From: Dyadobacter sp. CY261
GTDB lineage: Bacteria; Bacteroidota; Bacteroidia; Cytophagales; Spirosomataceae
NCBI RefSeq assembly: GCF_021440085.1
Contig: NZ_JAKCPW010000005.1
Location: 248,001 to 312,000, forward strand
DNA: 64,000 bases
Direction of reading: 5' to 3'
This document shows, piece after piece, positions 37,552 to 48,264 of this stretch. Numbering within the stretch: position 1 is the stretch's first letter; every line of letters begins with the position of its first letter. The notes under the pieces are model-generated. The model was given only the letters and a program-made list of their open reading frames with translations. It was not told where the DNA came from and did no database searches. Position numbers and translations under genes: made by a program.

Positions 37552-37821
37552 TTACCAACTTGATTTTGTAACTCCTGGAATTTTTCCATCTGACGCCATG
37601 TCGCGGAAGAGTACCCGGGAAATTCCGAATTTACGCATATAACCGCGAGGTCTTCCAGTGATCTTGCACCGGTTGTGCAGGCGTACAGGAGAAGAGTTAC
37701 GTGGTAACTTGTCAAGACCAACCCAGTCACCGGCAGCTTTCAACTTAGTACGCTTTTCAGCATAACGTTCTACTAGCGCTTGTCTTTTTCTCTCCCGTGC
37801 TTTTACTGATTCTTTTGCCAT
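37552..37821 (-). CDS. rpsN: 30S ribosomal protein S14 (uS14), zinc-free form
   Basis: 89 residues: [40 protein letters not shown] and [18 protein letters not shown]. The length and the absence of CxxC pairs place it in the zinc-independent group. It lies in its standard place after rplE. Confidence 0.99.
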   Translation of the reverse strand: MAKESVKARERKRQALVERYAEKRTKLKAAGDWVGLDKLPRNSSPVRLHNRCKITGRPRGYMRKFGISRVLFRDMASDGKIPGVTKSSW

Positions 37822-37850
37822 TGTCGCTAAATAATCTTTGTAGTATTTTC

Positions 37851-38405
37851 TTATTTATTCGCGTTGGTGAAAGGCATTCCTAATGCTTTCAGCAATTCGT
37901 AGCTCTCCTCGTCAGAATTAGTAGATGTCACGAAAGTGATATCCATACCGCTGATCTTGTTCACTTTTTCGATGCTGATTTCAGGAAAAATGATTTGCTC
38001 CTTCACACCGAACGTATAATTTCCACGTCCATCGAATCCTTTATCGCTGATACCTTTGAAGTCACGTACACGTGGCATCGCAATGCTGGTCAAGCGGTCA
38101 AGGAATTCGTACATCTTGTCACCACGAAGCGTTACTTTCGCTCCGATAGGCATGTTTTCACGCAACTTAAAGTTGGAAACCGCCTTTTTGGAGATAGTAG
38201 CTATTGCTTTCTGTCCTGTAATCAGGCTCAATTCTTCCACACCGGTGTCAACAAGTTTCTTATCTGCAACAGCAGCTCCGATACCTTTATTGATAACAAT
38301 CTTTGTCAGGCGGGGAACCTGCATAGTTGATTTATACTGGAATTTCCCCTTCAATTGCGAAACTATTTCGCTAACGTATTTCTCTTTTAATCTTGGCGCT
38401 GCCAT
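37851..38405 (-). CDS. rplE: 50S ribosomal protein L5 (uL5)
   Basis: 184 residues; binds 5S rRNA and contacts the P-site tRNA. Conserved [58 protein letters not shown] and the C-terminal [20 protein letters not shown]. Confidence 0.99.
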   Translation of the reverse strand: MAAPRLKEKYVSEIVSQLKGKFQYKSTMQVPRLTKIVINKGIGAAVADKKLVDTGVEELSLITGQKAIATISKKAVSNFKLRENMPIGAKVTLRGDKMYEFLDRLTSIAMPRVRDFKGISDKGFDGRGNYTFGVKEQIIFPEISIEKVNKISGMDITFVTSTNSDEESYELLKALGMPFTNANK

Positions 38406-38480
38406 GTTTGAAAGTGATTATGTGGATTGCCGACCCACGCGCTTGGTTATAAAATCAACTGCTTCTTCGACAAATCCGGA

Positions 38481-38822
38481 TTACAATAAGTTTCCGGATT
38501 TTTTTGAAAAGCGTTGCAGTTTTCCTTTGTCATTCGCTTTACGGCCAGTTCTCGAAGCTTCACCTGTTTTAGGATCAACTACCATCAGGTTACTGATGTG
38601 AATAGCGCCTTCGCGTTTTTCGATACTACCTTGCGGATTTTGCGCGTTTGGCTTAACGTGCTTGGTGATCAAGTTCACCCCTTCCACAGTAGCTCTTTGT
38701 TTTTCTACGAGCACCTTTGTGATCACGCCTGTTTCACCTTTCGCGTTACCTGAGATAACTTTTACAGTATCTCCCTTGCGAACGTGCAATTTGGCGGGTG
38801 CTTTTTTATTTGTACTTTCCAT
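38481..38822 (-). CDS. rplX: 50S ribosomal protein L24 (uL24)
   Basis: 113 residues with a KOW motif (LHVRKGDTVKVISGNAKGET) that starts 23S rRNA assembly, followed by VEGVNLITKHVKPNAQNPQG and GAIHISNLMVVDPKTGEASR. A Lys-rich short N-terminal extension precedes the KOW motif. Confidence 0.98.
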   Translation of the reverse strand: MESTNKKAPAKLHVRKGDTVKVISGNAKGETGVITKVLVEKQRATVEGVNLITKHVKPNAQNPQGSIEKREGAIHISNLMVVDPKTGEASRTGRKANDKGKLQRFSKKSGNLL

Positions 38823-38869
38823 TGAGGTATTCTCTTAACAGTTTAAAGAAATACTGATGTTTTGATTTC

Positions 38870-39238
38870 TTACAACACTTCTGGTGCCAGTGATACGATT
38901 TTCATAAATTGCTTCTCGCGCAATTCCCGGGCAACCGGTCCGAAAATACGTGAACCGCGTGGCTCATCATTGTTGTTCAATAAAACTGCCGCATTATCTT
39001 CAAACCGGATGTAGGTTCCATCCTTACGACGTACTTCTTTCTTTGTACGCACCACCACGGCTTTGGAAACCGTTCCTTTTTTCATGTTGCTCGAAGACAG
39101 AGCGGATTTCACTGTCACGACGATCTTATCGCCCACCGAAGCGTAACGCTTTCCAGTTCCGCCAAGTACCCTAATTACGAGTACTTCCTTTGCGCCACTG
39201 TTGTCGGCTACTGACAGTCTTGATTCTTGTTGTACCAT
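38870..39238 (-). CDS. rplN: 50S ribosomal protein L14 (uL14)
   Basis: 122 residues: [58 protein letters not shown] and a closing [10 protein letters not shown]. It forms part of the subunit interface. Confidence 0.99.
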   Translation of the reverse strand: MVQQESRLSVADNSGAKEVLVIRVLGGTGKRYASVGDKIVVTVKSALSSSNMKKGTVSKAVVVRTKKEVRRKDGTYIRFEDNAAVLLNNNDEPRGSRIFGPVARELREKQFMKIVSLAPEVL

Positions 39239-39240
39239 GA

Positions 39241-39504
39241 TTACTTCGCTCTTTCAAGGATTTCTACTAATCTCCAACGCTTGTTTTTGCTAAGCGGACG
39301 AGTTTCCATTACACGGATCGTGTCACCGATACCAACTTGGTTTGTTTCGTCGTGTACCATCAGTTTGGTAGTTTTAGTCATAAACTTACCATACTTGGCG
39401 TGCTTCACCTTACGCACGACAGTGATCACACAGGATTTCTCCATTTTGTTGCTCACTACCTTGCCAATTCTCTCTTTACGTAAATTTCTTTCTGTTGCCT
39501 CCAT
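39241..39504 (-). CDS. rpsQ: 30S ribosomal protein S17 (uS17)
   Basis: 87 residues, OB-fold: [40 protein letters not shown] and [20 protein letters not shown]. It lies 2 bp from rplN and 14 bp from rpmC. Confidence 0.99.
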   Translation of the reverse strand: MEATERNLRKERIGKVVSNKMEKSCVITVVRKVKHAKYGKFMTKTTKLMVHDETNQVGIGDTIRVMETRPLSKNKRWRLVEILERAK

Positions 39505-39518
39505 AATTTCTAAACTGT

Positions 39519-39713
39519 TTACTGTTGGTTAGATTTAGCCGACAGCTCGGTTAAGAGTCTTGCAATTTCCTTACGTGAGGCGCGAATACGCAGAGGATTC
39601 TCAATTGGAGAAATAGCATGCGCAAATTTCAACCGGAGTAAGCGCTCTCTCTCTTGGGCGATCTGCTCTTTCAGCTGATCCTGCGACAGATTCTTTATTT
39701 CTTTACTAGCCAT
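39519..39713 (-). CDS. rpmC: 50S ribosomal protein L29 (uL29)
   Basis: 64 residues, two antiparallel helices: [20 protein letters not shown] and [19 protein letters not shown]. It sits at the tunnel exit, where trigger factor and SRP dock. Confidence 0.98.
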   Translation of the reverse strand: MASKEIKNLSQDQLKEQIAQERERLLRLKFAHAISPIENPLRIRASRKEIARLLTELSAKSNQQ

Positions 39714-39755
39714 TGCTTTTAATAATTAGTGTTCTTGATACGTTCGGACTAACTT

Positions 39756-40181
39756 CTATTCCTGATAATCCCGGCGTACGACGAACTTTGTCTTAATTGG
39801 CAACTTTTGTGCAGCCAAACGCAATGCTTCGTTTGCGGTATCCAGCTCAACACCAGTCGCTTCGAAAATGATAGTTCCAGGCTTAACAGGAGCTACCCAA
39901 TACTCAGGGGCACCTTTACCTTTACCCATACGAACCTCTGCAGGTTTCTTGGTGATCGGCTTGTCAGGGAATACCCGGATCCAAACCTGACCTTCGCGTT
40001 TCATTGCACGTGTTACCGAGATACGGGCTGCTTCGATCTGGCGAGCAGTCAACCAACCTGGTTCCAGCGCTTTTATTGCAAACGATCCAAAAGCAATCTC
40101 ATGTCCGCGGGTCGCGAGACCGTTGTGCGAACCTTTGTTCTTTTGTTGCTTGCGAAATTTTGTCCTTTTCGGCTGTAACAT
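39756..40181 (-). CDS. rplP: 50S ribosomal protein L16 (uL16)
   Basis: 141 residues: [60 protein letters not shown] and [20 protein letters not shown]. It helps shape the A-site tRNA contacts of the large subunit. Confidence 0.99.
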   Translation of the reverse strand: MLQPKRTKFRKQQKNKGSHNGLATRGHEIAFGSFAIKALEPGWLTARQIEAARISVTRAMKREGQVWIRVFPDKPITKKPAEVRMGKGKGAPEYWVAPVKPGTIIFEATGVELDTANEALRLAAQKLPIKTKFVVRRDYQE

Positions 40182-40225
40182 GATTCTAATCTATTTGAAC
40201 CGGTCTGATACCGGAAAGTATCTGA

Positions 40226-41050
40226 TTACTTCTTCTTGTTCTTATTGCGTTTACGACGATCTGCATCACCGCCTCCTCCTTCACCACGTGGAGCGCCCTC
40301 GTTTCGGTCACGACCGCCTCTTCTGTCACCTCTTCCACCACGATCATTACCACGTTCGCCGCCACCTGCGCTTCTTTCAGCTCTGTCTGACGCCGCAGTT
40401 GCTGCGCTTGGAGTAAGGTCACGCTTTCCGTACAATTCACCTTTGAAGATCCATACTTTAATACCGATCTTTCCGTAGATGGTTTGTGCTTCTGAGATTG
40501 CGTAATCGATGTCCGCTCTCAATGTATGCAAAGGAATACGTCCCTCTTTGTATTCTTCTGTACGGGCCATTTCAGCACCACCCAGACGACCCGCCAAACG
40601 GATTTTGATTCCTTGTGTTCCTACACGCATTGCAGAAGCGATTGATTGCTTCATGGCACGACGGTAAGAGATACGAGCTTGCAATTGCTGAGCGATAGCT
40701 TCGCCTACCAGTTTCGCATCGATTTCAGGACGTTTGATTTCGTAGATGTTGATCTGCACATCTTTCCCTGTAATCTTTTTAAGCTCTTCCTTAATTTTAT
40801 CAACCTCACTACCACCTTTACCGATCACGATACCTGGACGGGCAGTGTGGATGGTTAAAGTGATGCGTTTAAGTGTACGTTCAATAACTACTTTTGAAAT
40901 CGATCCTTTTGGGATACGTGCTTTGATGTAGTTACGGATTTTTTCGTCTTCAACCAGTTTGTCAGAGAAGTCCTTTCCTCCGTACCAGCTAGATTCCCAT
41001 CCTCTAACAATTCCTAGTCTTAGACCTATCGGATTAACCTTTTGTCCCAT
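40226..41050 (-). CDS. rpsC: 30S ribosomal protein S3 (uS3) with long Arg/Gly-rich tail
   Basis: Residues 1-212 are the conserved uS3: [20 protein letters not shown], a KH domain with [15 protein letters not shown] [17 protein letters not shown], and [31 protein letters not shown]. Residues 213-274 are an extension rich in Gly, Arg and Asp with repeated RG/RGG-like patches, ending in a Lys/Arg/Asn run. uS3 guards the mRNA entry tunnel; the tail could contact incoming mRNA. The extension is in frame with normal codon use. Confidence 0.98.
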   Translation of the reverse strand: MGQKVNPIGLRLGIVRGWESSWYGGKDFSDKLVEDEKIRNYIKARIPKGSISKVVIERTLKRITLTIHTARPGIVIGKGGSEVDKIKEELKKITGKDVQINIYEIKRPEIDAKLVGEAIAQQLQARISYRRAMKQSIASAMRVGTQGIKIRLAGRLGGAEMARTEEYKEGRIPLHTLRADIDYAISEAQTIYGKIGIKVWIFKGELYGKRDLTPSAATAASDRAERSAGGGERGNDRGGRGDRRGGRDRNEGAPRGEGGGGDADRRKRNKNKKK

Positions 41051-41069
41051 TCGAAATAGATCGTTTTAC

Positions 41070-41447
41070 TTATGATTCGCTAATTACTGCTTCATTTACT
41101 GACACCGACGCGTCGTCTACCACGATTGTGATGTGGTTGGAACGCTTACGGATCCTGTGTGCTCTTCCCTGAGGTGCAGGGCGTAAACGCTTCAACATGC
41201 GTCCACCGTCAATGAAAACGGTCTTAACGATCAGGTCAGCGTCTTCCAGTTTTGATCCCTCATTCTGTTGCTGCCAGTTGGCAACAGCGGAAAGCAGGAC
41301 TTTGTGCAAAACCGGCGATGAAGCTCTCGGTTGGAATTTCAAAAGTGCCAACGCTTTGCTGACCTTCTGTCCGCGAATCATGTCGGCCACCAATCTCATC
41401 TTGCGAGGAGAAGTAGGCACATCCTTTAATATAGCTCTTGCTTCCAT
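41070..41447 (-). CDS. rplV: 50S ribosomal protein L22 (uL22)
   Basis: 125 residues: LKDVPTSPRKMRLVADMIRG, SPVLHKVLLSAVANWQQQ and the beta-hairpin loop GGRMLKRLRPAPQGRAHRIR that lines the exit tunnel. It has a short C-terminal extension. Confidence 0.99.
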   Translation of the reverse strand: MEARAILKDVPTSPRKMRLVADMIRGQKVSKALALLKFQPRASSPVLHKVLLSAVANWQQQNEGSKLEDADLIVKTVFIDGGRMLKRLRPAPQGRAHRIRKRSNHITIVVDDASVSVNEAVISES

Positions 41448-41497
41448 GTTTCTTTTCAGATATCGGCTCGTCCGTTAGGACCAGCTACGTCGACAAA

Positions 41498-41776
41498 TTA
41501 TTTTCTTCCTTTATCTTTTTTAGCGGTGTGGCCACGGAAGTTACGGGTTGGAGAGAACTCGCCCAGTTTGTGTCCTACCATGTTTTCAGTTACATAAACA
41601 GGGATGAACTTATTTCCGTTATGTACTGCAAATGTGTGCCCGATAAAATCAGGCGAAATCATTGAGCGCCGCGACCAGGTCTTGATGACAGATTTACGCG
41701 ACGAGTTGTTCATCGTTTCAACTTTGGCTTCGAGACGAAAGTCGATATATGGTCCTTTTTTTAATGAGCGTGCCAT
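41498..41776 (-). CDS. rpsS: 30S ribosomal protein S19 (uS19)
   Basis: 92 residues: [40 protein letters not shown] and [20 protein letters not shown]. It forms a complex with S13 in the head of the small subunit. Confidence 0.99.
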   Translation of the reverse strand: MARSLKKGPYIDFRLEAKVETMNNSSRKSVIKTWSRRSMISPDFIGHTFAVHNGNKFIPVYVTENMVGHKLGEFSPTRNFRGHTAKKDKGRK

Positions 41777-41783
41777 GTTCTAC

Positions 41784-42611
<828 letters not shown>

Positions 42612-42648
42612 TTGCTATAAACTCGTCTAAAGATTTGAAATCGTTCAA

Positions 42649-42936
42649 CTAGGCTTCGCCGTAAATATCGATTACTTCGCCTTCGGCTACTGTGATGATA
42701 GCCTTTTTGATAGTTGACGTTTTTCCAGTCACAAACTTACCTCCCGATGTGCGGGATTTGCTTTTACCAATGCTACGCATGGTGTGAACGCTTTCTACGG
42801 TAACCCCGAACAGTTTCTCAACAGCCTTCTTGATCTCTACCTTGTTTGCAGTAAGGGAGACTTCGAAAGCGTATTTACCTTGACCACCCTGAGCCGTTAC
42901 CTTTTCGGTTATAATCGGACGTTTCAGTACACTCAT
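42649..42936 (-). CDS. rplW: 50S ribosomal protein L23 (uL23)
   Basis: 95 residues: MSVLKRPIITEKVTAQGGQG, KYAFEVSLTANKVEIKKAVE and KLFGVTVESVHTMRSIGKSK. It is the docking site for trigger factor and SRP at the tunnel exit. Confidence 0.99.
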   Translation of the reverse strand: MSVLKRPIITEKVTAQGGQGKYAFEVSLTANKVEIKKAVEKLFGVTVESVHTMRSIGKSKSRTSGGKFVTGKTSTIKKAIITVAEGEVIDIYGEA

Positions 42937-42938
42937 TG

Positions 42939-43568
42939 TTATTTGTTCAATTGGGTTTCCAAAATAGAAAGAGCAGATTCACTTATCAGAAGACGGTCTG
43001 CATTCATCAGGTCATATGTATTAACCGCATCCACTGTTGTAACTTTCGCTTTTGGAATGTTACGGCTGGATAGGTATACATTGTTGTCGATCGCTGGGAG
43101 GATCAATAATGTCTTTGTATTCACAAGAGAAAGTGAATTCAATACATTCAAAAATGACTTCGTTTTAGGAGCTTCGAAAGTGAATGCTTCCAAAACAGAA
43201 ACGGCGTTAGATTGCGCCTTAACAGAAAGTGCCGACTTACGAGCCAATGCTTTTACTTTCTTGTTGATTTTGAAACCGTAGTCACGTGGACGTGGACCAA
43301 AAATACGGCCACCACCTATGAATACCGGAGATTTAATGCTACCTGCACGAGCTCCGCCGGTTCCTTTTTGGCGTTTGATTTTACGTGTAGAGTGATTAAT
43401 CTCTGCACGTTCTTTTGATTTGTGCGTTCCCTGACGTTGGTTAGCCAGGTAAAGCTTCACATCGAGATAGATCGCGTGCGTGTTAGGTTCAATGCCGAAA
43501 ATTTCCTCAGACACATTTACCTTCTTGCCGGTATCTTCCCCTTTTATATTTAATACGGACAGTTCCAT
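42939..43568 (-). CDS. rplD: 50S ribosomal protein L4 (uL4)
   Basis: 209 residues from the ATG at 43568 ([20 protein letters not shown]); an in-frame ATG five codons upstream overlaps rplC and is less likely. The extended tunnel loop is present: [59 protein letters not shown]. In Enterobacteria L4 regulates the S10 operon by binding its leader; whether this holds here is unknown. Confidence 0.98.
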   Translation of the reverse strand: MELSVLNIKGEDTGKKVNVSEEIFGIEPNTHAIYLDVKLYLANQRQGTHKSKERAEINHSTRKIKRQKGTGGARAGSIKSPVFIGGGRIFGPRPRDYGFKINKKVKALARKSALSVKAQSNAVSVLEAFTFEAPKTKSFLNVLNSLSLVNTKTLLILPAIDNNVYLSSRNIPKAKVTTVDAVNTYDLMNADRLLISESALSILETQLNK

Positions 43569-43572
43569 CGTA

Positions 43573-44193
43573 CTACTTCTCAATGATTAGAAATGAATTC
43601 TTCGAACCCGGTACTGAGCCACTCACTACGAGAATATTTTGCTCAGGTATCACTTTCAGAATACGCAAATTCTGAATCTTTACACGATTGTTACCCATAC
43701 GTCCACCCATACGAATGCCTTTGAATACGCGTGATGGGAATGAACAAGCACCAATCGAACCTGGGTGACGGGCTCTGTTGTGCTGACCGTGCGTCTGACC
43801 ACCCACACCCGCGAATCCGTGGCGCTTTACAACACCTTGGAAACCACGACCTTTGGCAGATCCCACAACGTCAACAAACTCGCCTTCTTCAAAGATATCC
43901 GTAACGGATAGTGAAGTTCCAAGTTCATGTTCCACTTCAAATTCCTTGAACTCAACCAATTTTTGTTTGGGAGTCGTGTTGGCTTTTTTGAAGTGGCCAA
44001 TCAGAGGCTGGGAGGTGTTCTTTTCTTTCTTCTCACCAAAACCTAACTGGATAGCCTTATAGCCATCCTTTTCTTCGGACCTAACTTGTGTAACAACACA
44101 AGGACCAGCTTGGATCACAGTACATGCCAGAGCCTGCCCGTCAGCATTGTACAAACTAGTCATTCCGATTTTTTTACCAATTAAACCAGACAT
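43573..44193 (-). CDS. rplC: 50S ribosomal protein L3 (uL3)
   Basis: 206 residues: [40 protein letters not shown] and [20 protein letters not shown], near the peptidyl-transferase centre. It is the first gene after an apparent terminator and promoter, so it probably opens a transcription unit of its own. Confidence 0.99.
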   Translation of the reverse strand: MSGLIGKKIGMTSLYNADGQALACTVIQAGPCVVTQVRSEEKDGYKAIQLGFGEKKEKNTSQPLIGHFKKANTTPKQKLVEFKEFEVEHELGTSLSVTDIFEEGEFVDVVGSAKGRGFQGVVKRHGFAGVGGQTHGQHNRARHPGSIGACSFPSRVFKGIRMGGRMGNNRVKIQNLRILKVIPEQNILVVSGSVPGSKNSFLIIEK

Positions 44194-44246
44194 GTTTGAA
44201 ATTTAAATTTAGCAGGTAAAACCCCCTTATTCTTTAAAACGGACTG

Positions 44247-44278
44247 CAAAGGTAGAAAAAACGTTTTTAACATCCTAA
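44247..44278 (-). promoter_or_regulatory. Promoter for the rplC-led ribosomal unit
   Basis: On the minus strand: TTAG (44275-44278), 20 bp, then TACCTTTG (44247-44254), followed by CAG. The -7 box matches TAnnTTTG exactly; the -33 box is one base from TTTG. It lies 53 bp upstream of rplC and just downstream of a terminator. Confidence 0.65.
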
Positions 44279-44315
44279 CAGCCCAAAAATATTTCTCGCT
44301 GATAATCAGCAAAAA

Positions 44316-44341
44316 AGGTCAGATGAACGAACATCTGACCT
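44316..44341 (-). terminator. Terminator between rpsJ and rplC
   Basis: Perfect 10-bp stem AGGTCAGATG/CATCTGACCT with a 6-nt loop, followed on the minus strand by a run of T (44311-44316). It breaks the usual continuous S10 operon. Confidence 0.9.
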
Positions 44342-44400
44342 CATTTCGAAAAAACTGACTGGTTATCGGTGTAACCCTGTGCCTGTCAGGCTTTCTGAGC

Positions 44401-44472
44401 TCAGATGTGGTTTCCAGAGGAACCCGGACCTTCATCCAATTTATTTGGTGGCTTAAATGAATAAGCCGGCAT
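44401..44472 (-). CDS. Possible 23-residue microprotein behind rpsJ
   Basis: An ATG three bases after the rpsJ stop opens a frame of 23 codons ending in TGA; it begins MPAYSFKPPNKL and ends GSSGNHI. It is hydrophilic and has no signal peptide. It lies before the terminator, so it would be on the rpsJ transcript. There is no known family for it and no homology evidence; it may be chance. Confidence 0.3.
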   Translation of the reverse strand: MPAYSFKPPNKLDEGPGSSGNHI

Positions 44473-44475
44473 TAA

Positions 44476-44781
44476 CTATACTTTGATCTCTACATCAACA
44501 CCGCTTGGCAATTCAAGCTTCATCAAGGCATCTACCGTTTTAGCACTTGTTGAGAAAATGTCTACCAGACGCTTGTAAGTACAAAGCTGGAATTGCTCTC
44601 TCGATTTCTTGTTAACGTGCGGCGAACGAAGAACAGTGAATTTCTCTGTCTTTGTAGGCAAAGGAATAGGACCGCTTACTACTGCGCCTGTTGCCTTTAC
44701 AGCCTTAACGATTTTCTCAGCTGACTTGTCAACCAAGTTGTGGTCGAATGACCGAAGTTTGATACGGATCTTTTGATTCAT
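44476..44781 (-). CDS. rpsJ: 30S ribosomal protein S10 (uS10)
   Basis: 101 residues from the ATG at 44781 ([20 protein letters not shown]); the frame runs 14 codons further up, but the family starts here. Conserved: [20 protein letters not shown] and the tail [18 protein letters not shown]. Besides its place in the small-subunit head it is NusE, a partner of NusB in transcription antitermination. It follows fusA after a hairpin. Confidence 0.99.
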   Translation of the reverse strand: MNQKIRIKLRSFDHNLVDKSAEKIVKAVKATGAVVSGPIPLPTKTEKFTVLRSPHVNKKSREQFQLCTYKRLVDIFSTSAKTVDALMKLELPSGVDVEIKV

Positions 44782-44876
44782 TGTATTTGTTTGTTTCCGG
44801 TTCAGAAAATCTCGCCAGATCACTCCGGCAGTACACCCTTGAAAGAACCATTTACTTCGCAGGCTATATCATAAAG

Positions 44877-44908
44877 AATGCGTTGCAGAATTGCTCCTGC
44901 AACGCATT
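44877..44908 (-). terminator. Hairpin between fusA and rpsJ
   Basis: Perfect 12-bp stem AATGCGTTGCAG/CTGCAACGCATT with an 8-nt loop, followed on the minus strand by CTTTAT. The U-tail is weak, so it may attenuate rather than stop reading into rpsJ, for which I see no separate promoter. Confidence 0.75.
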
Positions 44909-44916
44909 TTCTTGTA

Positions 44917-47037
44917 TTAAGCTTTAACGAGACCTTTCGCTTTCTCGATAACACCGTCAGCGATGTTATTAGGTACGATTTCGTAGTAAGCGAATGTCAG
45001 AGATGCAGTAGCGCGTCCTGATGACATCGTACGAAGGTCGGTCACATAACCGAACAATTCAGAAAGAGGTACATCAGCTTTGATAACCTGTGCTCCATTG
45101 CGGGAGTCCATACCTCTCATGATACCACGACGCCGGTTGAGGTCACCTGTGATCGGTCCGGTGTATTCGTCAGGAGTCAGAACTTCTACGTGCATGATAG
45201 GCTCCATCAATTTCGAACCTGCATGGCGAGCTGATTCTTTGAAACCAATCTTGGCAGCCAATTCGAAAGAGAGTGAATCTGAATCGACATCGTGGAATGA
45301 ACCGTGGAACAAACGCACTTTCATCGAATCCAGAGGATATCCTGCCAATGCACCGTTCACCATCGCAGCTTCGAAACCTTTTTGTACCGGAGCGATGAAT
45401 TCGCGAGGGATAGCACCACCCACAACTTCGTTCACAAACTGCAAACCTTGTTTCGGCTCTTGTCCTTCTTCATTATCATCACGTGGCCCGATTTCGAATA
45501 CGATATCGGCAAACTTACCACGACCACCCGTTTGTTTCTTGTAAACTTCACGGTGTTCGAAATTCTTGGTGAGGATCTCTTTGTAAGCAACCTGAGGAGC
45601 ACCCTGGTTTACTTCCACTTTGAACTCACGACGCATACGGTCGATGATGATTTCAAGGTGAAGCTCACCCATACCTTTGATGATCGTCTGGCCAGTCTCT
45701 TCGTTACTTTCGACCTGGAGCGTTGGATCTTCTTCGATCAGTTTGGTGATCGCTTTTGAGAAGTTATCGCTGTCAGCAGCTTTCTTAGGCTCGATCGCAT
45801 AACCAATTACCGGCTCCGGGAACACCATTGATTCCAATACGATCGGTGATTTTTCCTCAGAAAGTGTATCTCCTGTTTTGATATCCTTGAAGCCCACTAC
45901 CGCACCAATGTCGCCTGCTTCCAGCCTATCAATCTGATTTTGCTTGTTAGCGTGCATTTGGAAAATACGGGAGATACGCTCTTTGTTTCCTGAACGGTTA
46001 TTCAATACATAAGAACCCGATTCAAGAACACCCGAGTAAGAGCGGATAAAGCATAGACGACCTACGTAAGGGTCAGTCGCAATTTTGAATGCCAATGCAC
46101 AGAAAGGATCTTTTTCAGATGGCTGACGGCTGATCTCGTTACCTGTGCGTGGGTCTGTTCCGATAATGCTTTCACGATCCAATGGTGAAGGCAGAATAGC
46201 CATCACGTAATCAAGCATTGTCTGAACACCTTTATTTTTGAAAGATGAACCGCAAACCATCGGTACAATCTTCATGCTGATAGTTGCAGCGCGCAATGCA
46301 GCAAGGATTTCGTCTTCCGAGATCGAGTTAGGATCTTCGAAATATTTCTCCATCAAAGTATCGTCGAACTCAGCAACCGCTTCGAGCAATTTCTCTCTCC
46401 ATTCAGTAGCTTCTTCCAACATATCGTCAGGAATAGGCACCTCAGTGAAAGTCATACCTTTATCAGCTTCGTTCCACTCAATACCACGGAAGTTAACCAG
46501 GTCAACTACACCACGGAAAGTATCTTCCGCGCCGATCGGCAATTGAAGAGGTACAGCGTAGCTGCCCAGCATTTCTTTAACCTGAGTACAAACTTTCAGA
46601 AAGTCAGCACCTGAACGGTCCATCTTGTTCACGAAACCGATACGGGCAACATTATAGTTGTTAGCCAGACGCCAGTTCGTTTCAGATTGAGGCTCAACAC
46701 CATCTACTGCACTGAAAAGGAACACAAGACCATCCAATACACGAAGAGAACGGTTTACTTCTACTGTGAAGTCAACGTGTCCCGGGGTATCGATAATGTT
46801 GATGTGGTATTTCTCGTCGCGGTAGTTCCAGTCAACTGTCGTAGCAGCGGATGTAATGGTGATACCACGCTCCTGCTCCTGCTCCATCCAGTCCATCGTA
46901 GCTGCACCATCGTGCACTTCTCCGATCTTGTGGCTAACCCCTGCGTAGTAAAGTATACGCTCCGTTGTCGTCGTTTTACCGGCATCAATGTGCGCAGCAA
47001 TACCTATGTTTCTTGTTAATCTTAAATCACGTGCCAT
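44917..47037 (-). CDS. fusA: Translation elongation factor G
   Basis: A 706-residue translocase. G domain: G1 [14 protein letters not shown]2 region [12 protein letters not shown]3 DTPGHVDF and G4 NKMD. Domain II starts near [14 protein letters not shown]; domains III-V contain [14 protein letters not shown] and the tip loop region near [19 protein letters not shown], read in two pieces. It has its own promoter candidate upstream and a terminator on each side. Confidence 0.99.
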   Translation of the reverse strand: MARDLRLTRNIGIAAHIDAGKTTTTERILYYAGVSHKIGEVHDGAATMDWMEQEQERGITITSAATTVDWNYRDEKYHINIIDTPGHVDFTVEVNRSLRVLDGLVFLFSAVDGVEPQSETNWRLANNYNVARIGFVNKMDRSGADFLKVCTQVKEMLGSYAVPLQLPIGAEDTFRGVVDLVNFRGIEWNEADKGMTFTEVPIPDDMLEEATEWREKLLEAVAEFDDTLMEKYFEDPNSISEDEILAALRAATISMKIVPMVCGSSFKNKGVQTMLDYVMAILPSPLDRESIIGTDPRTGNEISRQPSEKDPFCALAFKIATDPYVGRLCFIRSYSGVLESGSYVLNNRSGNKERISRIFQMHANKQNQIDRLEAGDIGAVVGFKDIKTGDTLSEEKSPIVLESMVFPEPVIGYAIEPKKAADSDNFSKAITKLIEEDPTLQVESNEETGQTIIKGMGELHLEIIIDRMRREFKVEVNQGAPQVAYKEILTKNFEHREVYKKQTGGRGKFADIVFEIGPRDDNEEGQEPKQGLQFVNEVVGGAIPREFIAPVQKGFEAAMVNGALAGYPLDSMKVRLFHGSFHDVDSDSLSFELAAKIGFKESARHAGSKLMEPIMHVEVLTPDEYTGPITGDLNRRRGIMRGMDSRNGAQVIKADVPLSELFGYVTDLRTMSSGRATASLTFAYYEIVPNNIADGVIEKAKGLVKA

Positions 47038-47139
47038 GACCGATGGTGATGTGTTTTTTTATATTCAAAGTGCAATTCTATGCGAAGCAGTCAGAACTTT
47101 CGTCTAAGCGTAAACCGCTGGTTTTGAAAATTCAGAGCG

Positions 47140-47170
47140 CAAAAGTATAAATTGTTGATTATAAAAACAA
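47140..47170 (-). promoter_or_regulatory. Promoter of fusA
   Basis: On the minus strand: TTGT (47167-47170), 19 bp, TACTTTTG (47140-47147), then CG. Both boxes agree with the Bacteroidota consensus. It lies between the rpsG terminator and fusA, about 103 bp from the start codon, leaving a long leader. Confidence 0.75.
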
Positions 47171-47210
47171 TTAAGGAAAAGTTATTTTTCTTAAAACCCC
47201 TAAAATAAAA

Positions 47211-47239
47211 TCGGGACCCCGGATAAACCAGGTTCCCGA
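47211..47239 (-). terminator. Terminator of rpsL-rpsG
   Basis: Stem TCGGGA/TCCCGA with an inner CC/GG, followed on the minus strand by TTTTATTTTA. It separates rpsG from fusA. Confidence 0.85.
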
Positions 47240-47262
47240 CCTTAATATGTCTGCGCTTTCGC

Positions 47263-47730
47263 TTAGAAACGGAAGTGAGAGAACGCTTTGTTGGCATCTG
47301 CCATACGGTGCGTATCGTCTTTCTTTTTCACAGCAGCACCTTCACCTTTCGCAGCAGCGATAATTTCACCAGCCAGACGGTCAACCATGGTCTTTTCACC
47401 ACGCTTGCGGGAATAGTTGATCAACCATTTCATACCCAGTGACTGCTTGCGCTCAGGGCGAACTTCAGTAGGAACCTGGAAAGTAGCACCACCCACGCGG
47501 CGGCTCTTAACCTCAACGGAAGGAGTTACGTTGTTCAATGCTTTTTTCCATGTTTCCAGACCATTTTCGCTGGTTTTTTTCTCAACCAATTCCAATGCAT
47601 CGTAGAAAATAGTGAAAGCAATGCTTTTCTTTCCTTCGTACATCAGGTTGTTAACGAATTTGGTCACCTGTACGTCCCTGAACTTTGGATCAGGAAGGAT
47701 ATATCTTTTCTTAGGTTTCGACTTTCTCAT
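47263..47730 (-). CDS. rpsG: 30S ribosomal protein S7 (uS7)
   Basis: 155 residues: [60 protein letters not shown] and a closing [12 protein letters not shown]. It binds the 3' domain of 16S rRNA and is an assembly initiator. It follows rpsL after 120 bp. Confidence 0.99.
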   Translation of the reverse strand: MRKSKPKKRYILPDPKFRDVQVTKFVNNLMYEGKKSIAFTIFYDALELVEKKTSENGLETWKKALNNVTPSVEVKSRRVGGATFQVPTEVRPERKQSLGMKWLINYSRKRGEKTMVDRLAGEIIAAAKGEGAAVKKKDDTHRMADANKAFSHFRF

Positions 47731-47850
47731 TTTGTCTTAATTTTTTTTAACGAGGTTTCGTTTTGCAACTTATTCACCCTGGGGTAAATGCCAGGATTAC
47801 TTCCCTTTTATCAGATTGAATTACTTAATAAAAGCAGAGAGAGTTACTTT

Positions 47851-48264
47851 TTATTTTTTCTTACCTTTTACTGGTGCTGCCGGAGCTTGTCCTGGTTTTG
47901 GACGCTTCGCACCATATTTCGAACGACGTTGCTTACGACCGTTAACACCGGCGGTATCCAATGCACCACGGATAATGTGGTAACGAACACCTGGTAAATC
48001 CTTCACACGACCACCGCGGATCAATACGATCGAGTGCTCTTGCAGGTTGTGGCCTTCACCTGGGATGTAGGCATTCACCTCTTTGTTGTTCGAAAGACGA
48101 ACACGCGCTACTTTACGAAGCGCCGAGTTTGGCTTCTTAGGCGTAGTTGTGTACACCCGGGTGCACACGCCCCTGCGCTGAGGGCATGAATCCAAAGCCG
48201 GAGACTTGGATTTCCATGTAATGGTCTCTCTACCTTTACGGACTAATTGTGAAATAGTAGGCAT
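47851..48264 (-). CDS. rpsL: 30S ribosomal protein S12 (uS12)
   Basis: 137 residues: [40 protein letters not shown] (the Lys associated with streptomycin response) and [20 protein letters not shown]. The tail is rich in Lys/Pro/Ala. It is the first gene of the str cluster and follows a strong promoter. Confidence 0.99.
   Translation of the reverse strand: MPTISQLVRKGRETITWKSKSPALDSCPQRRGVCTRVYTTTPKKPNSALRKVARVRLSNNKEVNAYIPGEGHNLQEHSIVLIRGGRVKDLPGVRYHIIRGALDTAGVNGRKQRRSKYGAKRPKPGQAPAAPVKGKKK

Noticed and set aside
44345..44400. Possible structured RNA or tRNA-like sequence behind rpsJ
   Set aside because: No tRNA arms or T-loop consensus could be drawn; only the terminator hairpin is convincing.
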